A stretch of DNA of 64,000 nt from Polyangium sp. 15x6 (GTDB lineage Bacteria > Myxococcota_A > Polyangia > Polyangiales > Polyangiaceae), in NCBI RefSeq assembly GCF_029960785.1, contig NZ_JASBQE010000004.1, positions 217,762 through 281,761 of the forward strand. Reading direction: 5' to 3'. How positions within the stretch are numbered: the first letter of the stretch is position 1; every line of letters starts with the position of its first letter. Below are positions 53,196 to 61,348 of the stretch, piece by piece. Under the pieces are notes generated by a model that saw nothing but the letters and a program-made list of their open reading frames with translations, was not told the DNA's origin and made no database searches. The position numbers were made by a program, and so were the translations under genes.

Positions 53196-53597
53196 ATGAA
53201 GAAAGCCCTTTCGCTCGCTGCTGTTGCTATCCTTGCTTTTGCTGGTGCCGCATTCGCGGGCGACAAGTACGACGTCAAGGTTTCGCCTGCGGCTGGCAAG
53301 TCCGGCGGCAAGGCGACGGCGGTCGTGACCGTCAAGGCGAAGGGCGCGTATCACGTCAACCTCGAGTACCCGCACAAGCTCGTTCTCAAGGCGCCGGACG
53401 GCGTGACGGTCGAGAAGGCGAAGCTCGTCGCCGCCGACGCGAAGGTCTCGAAGGAAGAGCTGAGCTTCACCGTGGTCGCGACGGCCGCCGCGCCGGGGAA
53501 GAAGACCATCGAGGCCGAGCTCAAGGGCGCGGTCTGCACGGACACGACGTGCGAGCCGTTCACCGAGACTGTCTCGATCCCCGTCGACGCGAAGTGA
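53196..53597 (+). CDS. Small periplasmic DsbD-N-like protein
   Basis: 133 residues, signal peptide ending AAFAG. The mature part is a single beta-sandwich-like domain (YDVKVSPAAGKSGGKATAVV; AYHVNLEYPHKLVLKAPDGV; KTIEAELKGAVCTDTTCEP) resembling the N-terminal domain of DsbD, with Cys residues six apart (CTDTTC). DsbD-N passes electrons to periplasmic partners; here no transmembrane part is present. Excellent SD (AGGAGG). Followed by a strong terminator and preceded by a candidate sigma-54 promoter, so it is a single-gene unit. Confidence 0.85.
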   Translation: MKKALSLAAVAILAFAGAAFAGDKYDVKVSPAAGKSGGKATAVVTVKAKGAYHVNLEYPHKLVLKAPDGVTVEKAKLVAADAKVSKEELSFTVVATAAAPGKKTIEAELKGAVCTDTTCEPFTETVSIPVDAK

Positions 53598-53635
53598 GGT
53601 TTCCGCGGCGCTCTCCGGAGCACGCGTGAAATGAA

Positions 53636-53670
53636 AAAGCGCCGCCCCCCTCGGGCGGCGCTTTCGTTTT
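53636..53670. terminator. Bidirectional intrinsic terminator
   Basis: Perfect 12-bp stem (AAAGCGCCGCCC with GGGCGGCGCTTT), five-base loop, tail CGTTTT on the plus strand and a T run (from the preceding A run) on the minus strand. It separates the periplasmic-protein gene from the convergent glutamate-synthase-like gene. Confidence 0.9.
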
Positions 53671-53692
53671 CGAAGCTTGGAAGAAACGCGGC

Positions 53693-55264
53693 TCAGGCCG
53701 GCGCGATGACGAGCCCCTCGCCGCTCGGGAGCGCGGGCGCCGGTTTGCCGGCCATGATCACGCGAATCGCCTCCATGTCCGCGGCCGAGGGACGGCCCCA
53801 GCCGGGCTGATACTCGAAGACCGCGGACGCCTGGCGCGCGTGCAGCCGATCGTCGAGGATCTCCAGCTCGTCGAGCGTCACCAGCGCTGGATGCGGCACG
53901 CCGCAGGCCCGCGCGAGCTGGAGCAGCTCCTTGCGCAGGGCGGTCACGTAATTCGCGAATCGGGCCGACTTGTCCGTCGGGTCGAGCCCGCGCACGAGCC
54001 AGCGGTTTTGCGTGGCGACGCCCGTGGGGCAATGGCCCGTGTGGCACTCCTGCGCCTGGATGCAGCCAATCGAGAGCATGGCCTCGCGCGCGACGTTCAC
54101 CATGTCGCAGCCGAGCGCGAACGCGAGCAGCGAGGCGTGCGGGAAGCCGAGCTTGCCCGAGCCGATGAAGACCACGTCCTCGGCGATCCCGGCCTCGGCG
54201 AAGATGCGATAGATGCGGCTCATCCCGATCTTGAAGGGCAGCGCCACGTGGTCGCTGAAGACGAGCGGAGCTGCGCCCGTGCCGCCCTCGCCGCCGTCGA
54301 TGGTGATGAAATCGACGCCGCGATCACCGCGCGCCATGAGCTTCGCGAGCTCGTGCCAGAATTTCTCCTGACCGACGGCCGATTTGATCCCCACGGGCAG
54401 GCCCGACGCCTCGGCGAGCTTCTCCGCGAAATCGAGCAGCTCGTCGGCCGAGGAGAACGCCGTGTGCGCGGCGGGGCTGATGCAGGTTTCTCCGACCGGA
54501 ATGCCGCGGATCTTCGCGATCTCGGGCGTCACCTTCGCGCCGGGCAGGACGCCGCCGAGGCCGGGCTTGGCGCCCTGGCTCAGCTTGATCTCGAGCGCGC
54601 GGATCGGCGCCGACGCGACCGACTCCAGGAATCGCTCCATGCTGAAGCGCCCTTTCTCGTCGCGGCAACCGAAATACCCCGTGCCGATTTGCCAGACGAG
54701 ATCCCCGCCGTGCCGGTGGTGCGGCGATACGCCGCCCTCGCCGGTGTTCTGCATGCAGCCCGCGATCTTCGCGCCGCGGTTGATCGCCTCCACGGCCGCG
54801 CCCGAGAGCGAGCCGTAGCTCATCGCCGACGTGTTGATCACCGAATTCGCGCGGAATGACTTCTTCCGGTTCCGCTTGCCGCCGAGCACCTTCGCGCAGG
54901 GCACGCGGTAGCCCGGGTCGTAGCCGGGCTCGCCCGCGTGCAACTCCGGCAGCGGGAAAGCCGCGTGCTTGACGATGAGGTAGTTCGGGCTCTGTTCGAG
55001 GTCGTTGTCCGTACCGAACCCGAAGTAGTTGTTCTCTTTTTTGGCCGACGAGTAAATCCAGCGGCGCTGGTCGCGGCTGAAGGGGCGCTCCTCGTCGTTG
55101 TTCGTGACGATGTATTGCCGGAGCTCCGGCCCCACCGCTTCGAGCAGGTAGCGGAAATGCCCGATGATCGGGAAATTACGCAGGATCGCGTGTTTCGTTT
55201 GCGTCACGTCGTAGATCGCGACGGCGAGGACGAGGACGGCGAGGACGGCCAGGATGATCCACAC
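53693..55264 (-). CDS. FMN-binding glutamate synthase family protein, membrane-anchored
   Basis: 523 residues. A membrane helix (IILAVLAVLVLAVAIYDV) begins at residue 2. The rest is a glutamate-synthase-central-like TIM barrel with FMN and Fe-S features: AMSYGSLSGAAVEAIN, NTGEGGVSPHH, KPGLGGVLPGAKVTPEIA, DGGEGGTGAAP, and a Cys cluster (CIQAQECHTGHCPTG). It lacks the glutaminase and GltD parts, so its substrate may not be glutamine. First of a leftward group; the next gene follows 30 bases away on the same strand. Confidence 0.9.
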   Translation of the reverse strand: MWIILAVLAVLVLAVAIYDVTQTKHAILRNFPIIGHFRYLLEAVGPELRQYIVTNNDEERPFSRDQRRWIYSSAKKENNYFGFGTDNDLEQSPNYLIVKHAAFPLPELHAGEPGYDPGYRVPCAKVLGGKRNRKKSFRANSVINTSAMSYGSLSGAAVEAINRGAKIAGCMQNTGEGGVSPHHRHGGDLVWQIGTGYFGCRDEKGRFSMERFLESVASAPIRALEIKLSQGAKPGLGGVLPGAKVTPEIAKIRGIPVGETCISPAAHTAFSSADELLDFAEKLAEASGLPVGIKSAVGQEKFWHELAKLMARGDRGVDFITIDGGEGGTGAAPLVFSDHVALPFKIGMSRIYRIFAEAGIAEDVVFIGSGKLGFPHASLLAFALGCDMVNVAREAMLSIGCIQAQECHTGHCPTGVATQNRWLVRGLDPTDKSARFANYVTALRKELLQLARACGVPHPALVTLDELEILDDRLHARQASAVFEYQPGWGRPSAADMEAIRVIMAGKPAPALPSGEGLVIAPA

Positions 55265-55294
55265 GGGCGGGCTACCTCCGGGGCTCGGGCCAGG

Positions 55295-55903
55295 CTAACG
55301 CTTCTCGGGAGACGGTGTCGACGCCTTCCGCGCGAGCTCGCCCTCGATCTTCACGAGCGCCTCGTCGATCCAGCGCTCCACCGTGCGCGGGAAAGGCCAC
55401 ATCCAGCCATAATCCGGCCCCGTGAAGCGCCGCACGATCTCCGCCCGCAGCGCGGGGGCGCGCGCCGCGGCGAGGCCCTCGATCTCGGCGACCGCGCGCA
55501 GCGTCTCCTCGTAGGCCTCCCACTCGAGGCGCGCGCGGAACCAGGACAGGCCCATCGGCAAGGGCAGGATGCCGTAGAAGAGGACCATGAGGATCCAGCC
55601 GTATCGCTCGAATTGCGCGACGTGCACGGCCTCGTGGCGGAGGATTTCGAGCGAGCGCGTGGGCACCCAGTCGTCGAAATCGTCGGGCACGTAGATCGTG
55701 TGGCCGAGCGTGGTCACGTAATGGGTGAGGTACTTGTTCTGGCCGCCGAACGTCACGGCCCAGAGCGCCGCGCCGGCGGCCCGCTGGTGCCAGTATTCGG
55801 ATTTTTTGACGACCTGGATCGGGCGGGGCCTTCCGGCGAATCGTTCGAGCAGGCGCGCGAGCTCCTCGCGGGCCCTTCGGTCTGCGATGTGCGCCGGCTT
55901 CAC
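55295..55903 (-). CDS. Predicted zinc metalloprotease-like protein (HExxH)
   Basis: 202 residues. HExxH motif at residues 90-94 (LRHEAVHVAQFERYG), preceded by TLGHTIYVPDDF, with a downstream EWEAYEE that could supply the third ligand. A hydrophobic segment (ILMVLFYGILPLPM) follows the motif. Looks like a compact zincin such as those in DUF4157-type proteins. Coupled by a 4-base overlap (ATGA) to the membrane-protein gene upstream. Confidence 0.78.
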   Translation of the reverse strand: MKPAHIADRRAREELARLLERFAGRPRPIQVVKKSEYWHQRAAGAALWAVTFGGQNKYLTHYVTTLGHTIYVPDDFDDWVPTRSLEILRHEAVHVAQFERYGWILMVLFYGILPLPMGLSWFRARLEWEAYEETLRAVAEIEGLAAARAPALRAEIVRRFTGPDYGWMWPFPRTVERWIDEALVKIEGELARKASTPSPEKR

Positions 55904-56472
55904 GCGCCTCCTTTCGGCAGCTTCACGTCGAGCTTGCCGAGGCGCGCGAGCAGCGGGCCCCGCTCGTCCATGGCCGTGCCGAGCAGCGCCCGCGCGGCCT
56001 CCTCGTCGAGCGCCGGGACGGGTTTCGCCGCGAAGCGCGATTCTTCCGCCGCCGGGATCTTGAAAATCAGGTGATAGACGCCGCTATTGGAAACCGCGAG
56101 CATGCTGGGTTTGTCCTCGACGCCCAGCAAGCGAAGGATCGCCGCGGCCAGAAATCCCCCGGCCGCGCGGGCGAACGCGCCGCCGCGGTAGGAGAGCGAG
56201 ATGTGGTGCTCGTGGCCGTCCTTTTCGTCTGCCTTCGCGACCGTGTACGCGACTGCGATGTCGGCGGACGTGATGAACGCATTGCCCTCGGCGAACGGAT
56301 CCGCGGGCGGCCCTTTCCCCGCGCCCGCGAGCGCGGCCTCCTTGGCGCGGCCGAGCCCGCGCGAGATCTCCATCAGGTGATCCGGGGAGAACAGCCGATC
56401 GTAGCGCGGCCGCTTCTGCGCGAGCCGGTAGATCAGGAACACCACGAGCCCGATGAGCAGCCATTTCAGCAT
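55900..56472 (-). CDS. Membrane protein of unknown function
   Basis: 190 residues from the ATG giving MLKWLLIGLVVFLIYRL, a single N-terminal membrane helix. The soluble part contains HHISLSYRGGAFARAAGG and YHLIFKIPAAEE. No family recalled. The start overlaps the 3' end of the MYXO-CTERM-like gene by seven bases, and its stop overlaps the HExxH gene. An alternative start 12 codons upstream would lie in the previous gene. Confidence 0.75.
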   Translation of the reverse strand: MLKWLLIGLVVFLIYRLAQKRPRYDRLFSPDHLMEISRGLGRAKEAALAGAGKGPPADPFAEGNAFITSADIAVAYTVAKADEKDGHEHHISLSYRGGAFARAAGGFLAAAILRLLGVEDKPSMLAVSNSGVYHLIFKIPAAEESRFAAKPVPALDEEAARALLGTAMDERGPLLARLGKLDVKLPKGGA

Positions 56473-57044
56473 CGGGGCTTGCGCCTCCGCGCCCATGCGC
56501 CGAGACAAACGATTGCGCCCGCGGCGAGCGGGAGCGCCGGGGACTCGCCCGTCGTGTCGAGATCAACCGAGCACATGCCGCCGCGGCGGCGGCCCGGGGC
56601 GCTCACGCCGGAGGTCGTCTTCGCCATGCACGTGCCCACGATTTCCTGCGTCGAGCCCGGGGTGAGGCAGCCTTTGTCCTCGTTCACGTGGCTCACGGCC
56701 TCGCGAAAGCTGCGCCCCGATCCCGGCGTGCGGATGACGCCCGGCGCGACGCACGCCCGCACCTCGACGCACTCCTGTCCCGGCGCGCAGGGGTTTCGGT
56801 CGCGGGCGTTGCACACCTCCATCAAGCAGCAAGGCCGGCCGCCGGCGCAGACGCCGCCTTCCGACCCGATGACGGGGCAGTGGTCGGGCGCGCAGCCCGT
56901 CCCGGCGTGCCCCGTGATGCCATGCGTTTCGGGGGGACAGGAGGTCGGCGCGGGCGGGACGGCGTCCGCGAGCGCCCGCGAGGGCAGGGCGAGCGCCGCG
57001 ACGAGCGCGAGGAGGGCCGCCGATCGCACCTTCGTTCGTTCCAT
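56466..57044 (-). CDS. Secreted Cys-rich MYXO-CTERM-like protein
   Basis: 192 residues, signal peptide ending ALADA, Cys-rich mature part (CPPETHGITGHAGTGCAPDHC, in two clusters; CCLMEVCNARDRNPC) and a C-terminal hydrophobic helix (ALPLAAGAIVCLGAW) with ARRRKPRC after it, like a MYXO-CTERM tail but lacking the usual Gly-Cys motif before it. Similar in build to the product of 4709-5254: both open with V(G)PPP..CP and a Cys/Gly pattern. Surface anchoring is likely. Confidence 0.78.
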   Translation of the reverse strand: MERTKVRSAALLALVAALALPSRALADAVPPAPTSCPPETHGITGHAGTGCAPDHCPVIGSEGGVCAGGRPCCLMEVCNARDRNPCAPGQECVEVRACVAPGVIRTPGSGRSFREAVSHVNEDKGCLTPGSTQEIVGTCMAKTTSGVSAPGRRRGGMCSVDLDTTGESPALPLAAGAIVCLGAWARRRKPRC

Positions 57045-57113
57045 CGCGAGGCATCGTGCGGGTCCTCGACGGATTCGTCAACGCGCGCGGGGGCCTCGTA
57101 CGTCGAAGGCTCC

Positions 57114-57509
57114 ATGGCTGCACCTCCGCGCTCCTCGCTCCTCCTTCGCGTGGCCACGCTGATGCTCTCCGTGGGCGTCCTCGGCGTCCTCGTGACGCAG
57201 GCCTCGCTCTCGACCGGTTGTTCTCGCAGCGAGCCTCCCGCGCCCTCGGCCGTCCCCGAACCGCGCGCCGCCGTCCCGCCGCCCGCTCCGTCCGCTACAC
57301 CGGGGCCCATGCCCGGAAGCCCCACCGCCGCGCCCGCTTCCACTGGCTCGCTCGACGTGGGCGACGAGATGTTCGGCACGACGAAATCGGGGCGGATGTT
57401 CCGGCCGAGCTCCCAGGGCTCCGCGGCCCCGAAGGGCGAGTCGGGCATTCTTCAAAACGCGCCGCCCTCGAACAACGCAGCTCCCTCGAAGGCCCATGCT
57501 CCGCAGTGA
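57114..57509 (+). CDS. Small Pro/Ala-rich lipoprotein
   Basis: 131 residues: hydrophobic signal (LLLRVATLMLSVGVLGVL), lipobox LSTGC near residue 36, then Pro/Ala/Ser-rich sequence with VGDEMFGTTKSGRMF as the only structured-looking piece. Overlaps the next gene by 14 bases in another frame. Probably disordered at the envelope. Divergent from the MYXO-CTERM-like gene across 69 bases. Confidence 0.7.
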   Translation: MAAPPRSSLLLRVATLMLSVGVLGVLVTQASLSTGCSRSEPPAPSAVPEPRAAVPPPAPSATPGPMPGSPTAAPASTGSLDVGDEMFGTTKSGRMFRPSSQGSAAPKGESGILQNAPPSNNAAPSKAHAPQ

Positions 57510-58329
57510 ACTCCTGCAAGCGCTCGACGCGCTCTGGGCCGCGCTCGCGAGCCTCGCCGTGCTCACGGTGATGTTCGTCCCGCTGGAACGGGTTTTTCCG
57601 GCCAGACACCAGCGGATCCTCCGGCCTGCCCTCGGGCTCGACCTCTGCTTCTTCTTCGGGCAATACCTCGTCTGGAATGCCCTCGCGATTTTCATTGCGC
57701 GCACGGCCTCGGCCTGGATCGGCGGCCACCTGCCGGAAGGACCCCGCGCGTTTTTCGCGGCGCAACCCTTCTTCGTCCAGGCCATCCTCGTGGTCCTGCT
57801 CGGCGATCTCTGCGTCTACTGGTACCACCGTGCTTGCCACGGCTTCGATTTCCTCTGGCGCTTCCACGCCGTGCATCACACGAGCGAGCACCTCGACTGG
57901 GTCGCGGCGCATCGCGAGCACCCGGTCGACGGCGTCCTCACGCAACTCGCGACGAACTTGCCGGCGCTCTTGCTCGGCTTCTCGCCGCGGGCGCTCGCGG
58001 GGTTCATCGTCTTCCGGGGCGCGTGGGCCATCTTCATCCATTCCAACGTGCGCCTGCCCCTCGGCCCGCTGAAATGGCTTCTCGGCGCGCCCGAGCTCCA
58101 CCACTTCCACCACGCTCGCCTCGAACGCACATCGCACAACTTCGCGAACGTCGCGCCTCTGCTCGACGTGATCTTCGGGACGCACCATTGCCCCAAAGAG
58201 GACGAGACGTACGACCTCGGCGTCCCGTTCGCCGCGCCGAAGAGTTATCTCGGGCTCCTGCTCGCGCCGTTCTTGCCGGCTAGCGAGTCGGCTTCCGCAG
58301 AAACATCGTCTGCGTCGCGTACGCCGTGA
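57496..58329 (+). CDS. Sterol desaturase / fatty-acid hydroxylase family protein
   Basis: 277 residues, several membrane helices. Di-iron histidine motifs: HRACHG, HAVHHTSEH, and HHFHHARLERTSHN (with a further HH near THHCP). Members hydroxylate or desaturate sterols, fatty acids or sphingoid lipids. Myxobacteria of this group make sterols and sphingolipids, so either is possible. The 3' end overlaps the convergent thioesterase gene by 50 bases. Confidence 0.88.
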   Translation: MLRSELLQALDALWAALASLAVLTVMFVPLERVFPARHQRILRPALGLDLCFFFGQYLVWNALAIFIARTASAWIGGHLPEGPRAFFAAQPFFVQAILVVLLGDLCVYWYHRACHGFDFLWRFHAVHHTSEHLDWVAAHREHPVDGVLTQLATNLPALLLGFSPRALAGFIVFRGAWAIFIHSNVRLPLGPLKWLLGAPELHHFHHARLERTSHNFANVAPLLDVIFGTHHCPKEDETYDLGVPFAAPKSYLGLLLAPFLPASESASAETSSASRTP

Positions 58330-59131
58330 GCTTTCCGTCGGCGCCCCACACCTCCGCCTCCGCCGTCGCATATCCGGCCCGCGCTCTCCGCGCCCACACG
58401 CTCACGAGTTGCCATTCGCTCGCCGTGGGGTCGAGGAAATGCACCGTGAGGTCCAGGCTCGGCGCGTGGAAATGGGGGCCCTCCGGGCCGAGCTTCTGGC
58501 GCAGGGCCGGCGGCATGAGGTCCGCGATCGGCGGGATCGCGAACGGATCGAGCGTGCCGTCCGCGAGGCGCTGCGGGATCTTGTAACGCATCCACCGCCC
58601 ATAACGAGCAGCGCCCGCGGGCCAGTCCGGCTTCCACCAGACGTGCCCGAGCGCGAGGCGCGAGTCGAAATTGTCGAGGAACGGGTAATGGTTCCGGCCA
58701 AGGGCCGAGCGGCGCGGCTCCACGATGAGCGGCGCGTCTTCCGGATCCGGCACGCGCGGCATCGCCGTGTCGATGAGCTCGAATCCCGGCCGCTCGCGCG
58801 CGAACGTCGCGCTCACCTCGAGGTCCGTGCCCGGGGACGCCTGCGCGCGGAGCGAGGCGCGCGCCTGCACGGCCGCATTGCCGCGCCGGAGGATCTCGAC
58901 GCGGACGTCGAGCGGACCGGCCGGGACGGGATTGCAAAAGAGCGTCGTCGCCGAGACCGGGCGAAAGGTCCCATCGGCGATCGTGTGTTCGATCGCGCGG
59001 AGCGCCACGGTCATGAGCACGCCGCCCGAGGGCAGGTTCCAGCTCCAGGCGTCGGGCAGATTCGTCGTGTAATGGCCGGGCGAATCGGGGACGGGCGTGA
59101 CGGCGGTGTCGAGGGCGAGATCGGAGGGCAT
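58280..59131 (-). CDS. Acyl-CoA thioesterase-like double hotdog protein
   Basis: 283 residues from the ATG giving MPSDLALDTAVT. Double-hotdog TesB-like layout: N-terminal SGGVLMTVALRAIEHT with CNPVPAGPLDVRVEIL, C-terminal FHAPSLDLTVHFLDP and TAEAEVWGADGKLTAYATQTMF. Catalytic residues cannot be named. The ABC-2 permease gene ends 8 bases upstream on the same strand, so they share a message. Overlaps the sterol-desaturase gene. Confidence 0.85.
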   Translation of the reverse strand: MPSDLALDTAVTPVPDSPGHYTTNLPDAWSWNLPSGGVLMTVALRAIEHTIADGTFRPVSATTLFCNPVPAGPLDVRVEILRRGNAAVQARASLRAQASPGTDLEVSATFARERPGFELIDTAMPRVPDPEDAPLIVEPRRSALGRNHYPFLDNFDSRLALGHVWWKPDWPAGAARYGRWMRYKIPQRLADGTLDPFAIPPIADLMPPALRQKLGPEGPHFHAPSLDLTVHFLDPTASEWQLVSVWARRARAGYATAEAEVWGADGKLTAYATQTMFLRKPTR

Positions 59132-59139
59132 CGGTGGGT

Positions 59140-59925
59140 TCAGCTCGAAGCGGAGGTATAATGGCCGATCGCGCGTGTCCAGACGAACCGCGCGGCCACG
59201 GCGAGCAAAGCCGCGCCGCAGATCGAGGCCACGGCGGTCTGCGTGGCGAGCGCGCCGAGCAGCGCTTCGGCCGGATACGTCGTCATGATGCCGAGCGGGA
59301 TGACGAACGTGAAGATGATCTTCCAGACCCCCTTGAACACGGACACGGGCCAGCGAGCGAAATCGAAGAGGGAATCGAAGAGATAAGCGAGGTTGTCGAC
59401 GCGAACGACCCAGAAGGCCGCGGCGATGACGAGGATCCAGATCGAATAAAGGACCACGGTGGCCGCGGCGAGCATGGCGAGGGCGGTGAGGATGCCGCCC
59501 GCGGTCGGGACGCGGCCGAGGCGCACGAAAGCGAAGGTGACGAGCGAGAGCCCGGCGATCGCGTCGAACATGCGGAAGACTTCGAACTTCGTGGTCGACA
59601 CGAGGAACTGCGCGTCGGCGGGCTTGAGCAGCACGAAATCGAGCGTGCCTTCGCGGATCTGCTGCACGACCGACAGGAGCGAGGGGTTCACCGCGCCGTC
59701 GAGCACGCCCCGGAGCAGCGTGAAAAAGCCGACGACCACGAGCGCGTTTTCGTACGTCCAGCCTCCGACGGGCGGCCGGTCGTGGAACGCCACGTGGAAC
59801 GGCACCAGGCCCGCGGCCGTCCAGAGCAGGGCGAGGGCCCCGCTGACCACGAAATCCCAGCGATATTGCATCGCGAGGGTCACGGACTTGCGAAGCTGGA
59901 GGCCGAGCAGGGAGAGATACCGCAT
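59140..59925 (-). CDS. ABC-2-type transporter permease (ABC2_membrane_6 / DUF990-like)
   Basis: 261 residues from the ATG giving MRYLSLLGLQLRKS, with six membrane segments; hallmarks YRWDFVVSGALALLW and EGTLDFVLLKPADAQFL are typical of this family. Partners normally include a second permease and an ATPase, but none are in the flanking genes, so this is an orphan permease or the partners lie elsewhere. Precedes the thioesterase gene on the minus strand. Confidence 0.85.
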   Translation of the reverse strand: MRYLSLLGLQLRKSVTLAMQYRWDFVVSGALALLWTAAGLVPFHVAFHDRPPVGGWTYENALVVVGFFTLLRGVLDGAVNPSLLSVVQQIREGTLDFVLLKPADAQFLVSTTKFEVFRMFDAIAGLSLVTFAFVRLGRVPTAGGILTALAMLAAATVVLYSIWILVIAAAFWVVRVDNLAYLFDSLFDFARWPVSVFKGVWKIIFTFVIPLGIMTTYPAEALLGALATQTAVASICGAALLAVAARFVWTRAIGHYTSASS

Positions 59926-59986
59926 CTCGCGTTCGCGCGGAGGGTAGCACGCCGCACGCGGAACGAGGGTATACTCGCGCCCGACC

Positions 59987-60781
59987 GTGCCCCCGCGCCT
60001 CGAAGCCCGCAGCAGCGACACGAGTACCCACGCGATCAGCCCCTACCGCGCGGCTCCGCTCAGGCTCGGCCCGCCTCTCGCGACGTATCGCCCGAGCAAG
60101 CTGCGCCGCGCGTCGTCGTTGTTCGTCGGCGTGACCACGGGCCTGGCCGCGCTCGCGTGTCTCCTCGGGGCGCTCTCGGGCGGCTCGGATTGGGGCGCCA
60201 CGGTGGCCAGGCTCCTCTACACGGGCATGTTCGGCACCGTCGCGGCCGTGTCGCTGCGTGGCTTCTTGCGCGACATGCGGGCGCACGTGACGGTGCACGA
60301 CGAGGGGCTCGTTGTAACCAAGTATACGGGGAAACATACGTTCTTCTGGGAGGACGTGACCGGGATCTGGGCGCGATTCTACGAGCCCGTACGTTCGCCC
60401 GAGTTCATCGTGCGCCTCGGATCGCGCGACGGCCTGGTGATCCGGCTCCCGGCGGAGATCGAGAACGCGCGGGACCTGGCCACGCGGGTGCAAAACGAGA
60501 CGGCCGTGCGGGTGCTCGCCGATACGCAGGCTGCGCTCGACGCGGGAGAACGGCTCTGGTTTGGCCCGCTCAGGGTCGACGCGTCCGGCATTCATTACGG
60601 GAATCGCAACTCGCGGGAGTACGACGTCGACGCCATGCAGCTCTCGTTTCGCTGGCTCGAAGTGCGGCTCACCTCGGGCAAGCGGATCTTGCTCCCGACC
60701 GAGGACGTGCAGAACGTGGGCACCCTGCTCGCCGTGGCGGCGCGGTTCGGCGTCGGCCGATTGGCGGGAGGCCCGGCCTAG
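59987..60781 (+). CDS. Membrane protein with PH-like domain (DUF6585-like)
   Basis: 264 residues from a GTG. Two membrane segments (~45-100), then a beta-rich cytoplasmic part: HDEGLVVTKYTGKHTFFWED, SPEFIVRLGSRDGLVIRLP, VDASGIHYGNRNSREYDVD. This resembles DUF6585-type proteins that combine membrane helices with PH-like repeats. Function unknown. Divergent from the permease gene across 61 bases. Confidence 0.78.
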   Translation: MPPRLEARSSDTSTHAISPYRAAPLRLGPPLATYRPSKLRRASSLFVGVTTGLAALACLLGALSGGSDWGATVARLLYTGMFGTVAAVSLRGFLRDMRAHVTVHDEGLVVTKYTGKHTFFWEDVTGIWARFYEPVRSPEFIVRLGSRDGLVIRLPAEIENARDLATRVQNETAVRVLADTQAALDAGERLWFGPLRVDASGIHYGNRNSREYDVDAMQLSFRWLEVRLTSGKRILLPTEDVQNVGTLLAVAARFGVGRLAGGPA

Positions 60782-60841
60782 CAGGATGCCGATGAACTTG
60801 CTGCGCGCCCTCGATCGTCGGTCGTCGTCCTCGGAATACGC

Positions 60842-61096
60842 TTGTATTTAGACGTCGCAAGGCTGGCCCGTGCGGGACGGACCCTGCTCCTCGCCACGCA
60901 CACGATGCAGGGGTACACGGAGCGCGGCCCGGCGCTGCTCGTGGATGAGCGGCGCCACGCGCGCAAGGTGCCGGTCTGGGGACAAACGAAGGGGGAGACG
61001 CCGGGGGACACCAAACACATGACCCTGCGCGCGGTGGTGATCGAGGGCCGGATCGTGGGCGTGTGGGAGTACGAGCCAAGATCGTCACGAAGGTGA
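60842..61096 (+). pseudogene. Probable remnant of a winged-helix DNA-binding-type gene
   Basis: An 84-residue open frame (TTG start) reads like the end of a larger protein: TLLLATHTMQGYTERG, KVPVWGQTKGETPGDTKHM, and AVVIEGRIVGVWEYEP. The last phrase resembles the C-terminal strand of winged-helix (HTH_42-like) proteins. The frame is open back to the previous stop at 60779 but has no credible start or N-terminal domain. I read it as a truncated or decaying gene; a real short gene cannot be excluded. Confidence 0.4.
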
Positions 61097-61348
61097 TCGC
61101 GCCGCTCGCCGCAGGCGTTTTTCCCGCCAGGCGCCTCCGCTACGGTGTTCCCTTCCGGCACGTGCGCCGGCTCCCGACGGGGCCTGAAGGAGGCAAGAGC
61201 AGTGGAGGGGGCCGCGTGATGCCGTGGTCGCATCGCTCAAAAGCGGTTTGCTCGCCGTGCTCCTTTCTTTGACAATCGGTTTGTGATATGTGTTGCGGGC
61301 CGCGATGACGTCGGGGGACCGTCTGGCGCGGCTCTACAAGGGGGTTAC

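Noticed and set aside
61269..61297. Sigma-70 promoter before the secreted-protein gene at 61349
   Set aside because: TTGACA is perfect, but no acceptable -10 lies 16-18 bases away; the nearest AT-rich hexamer is 12 bases away.
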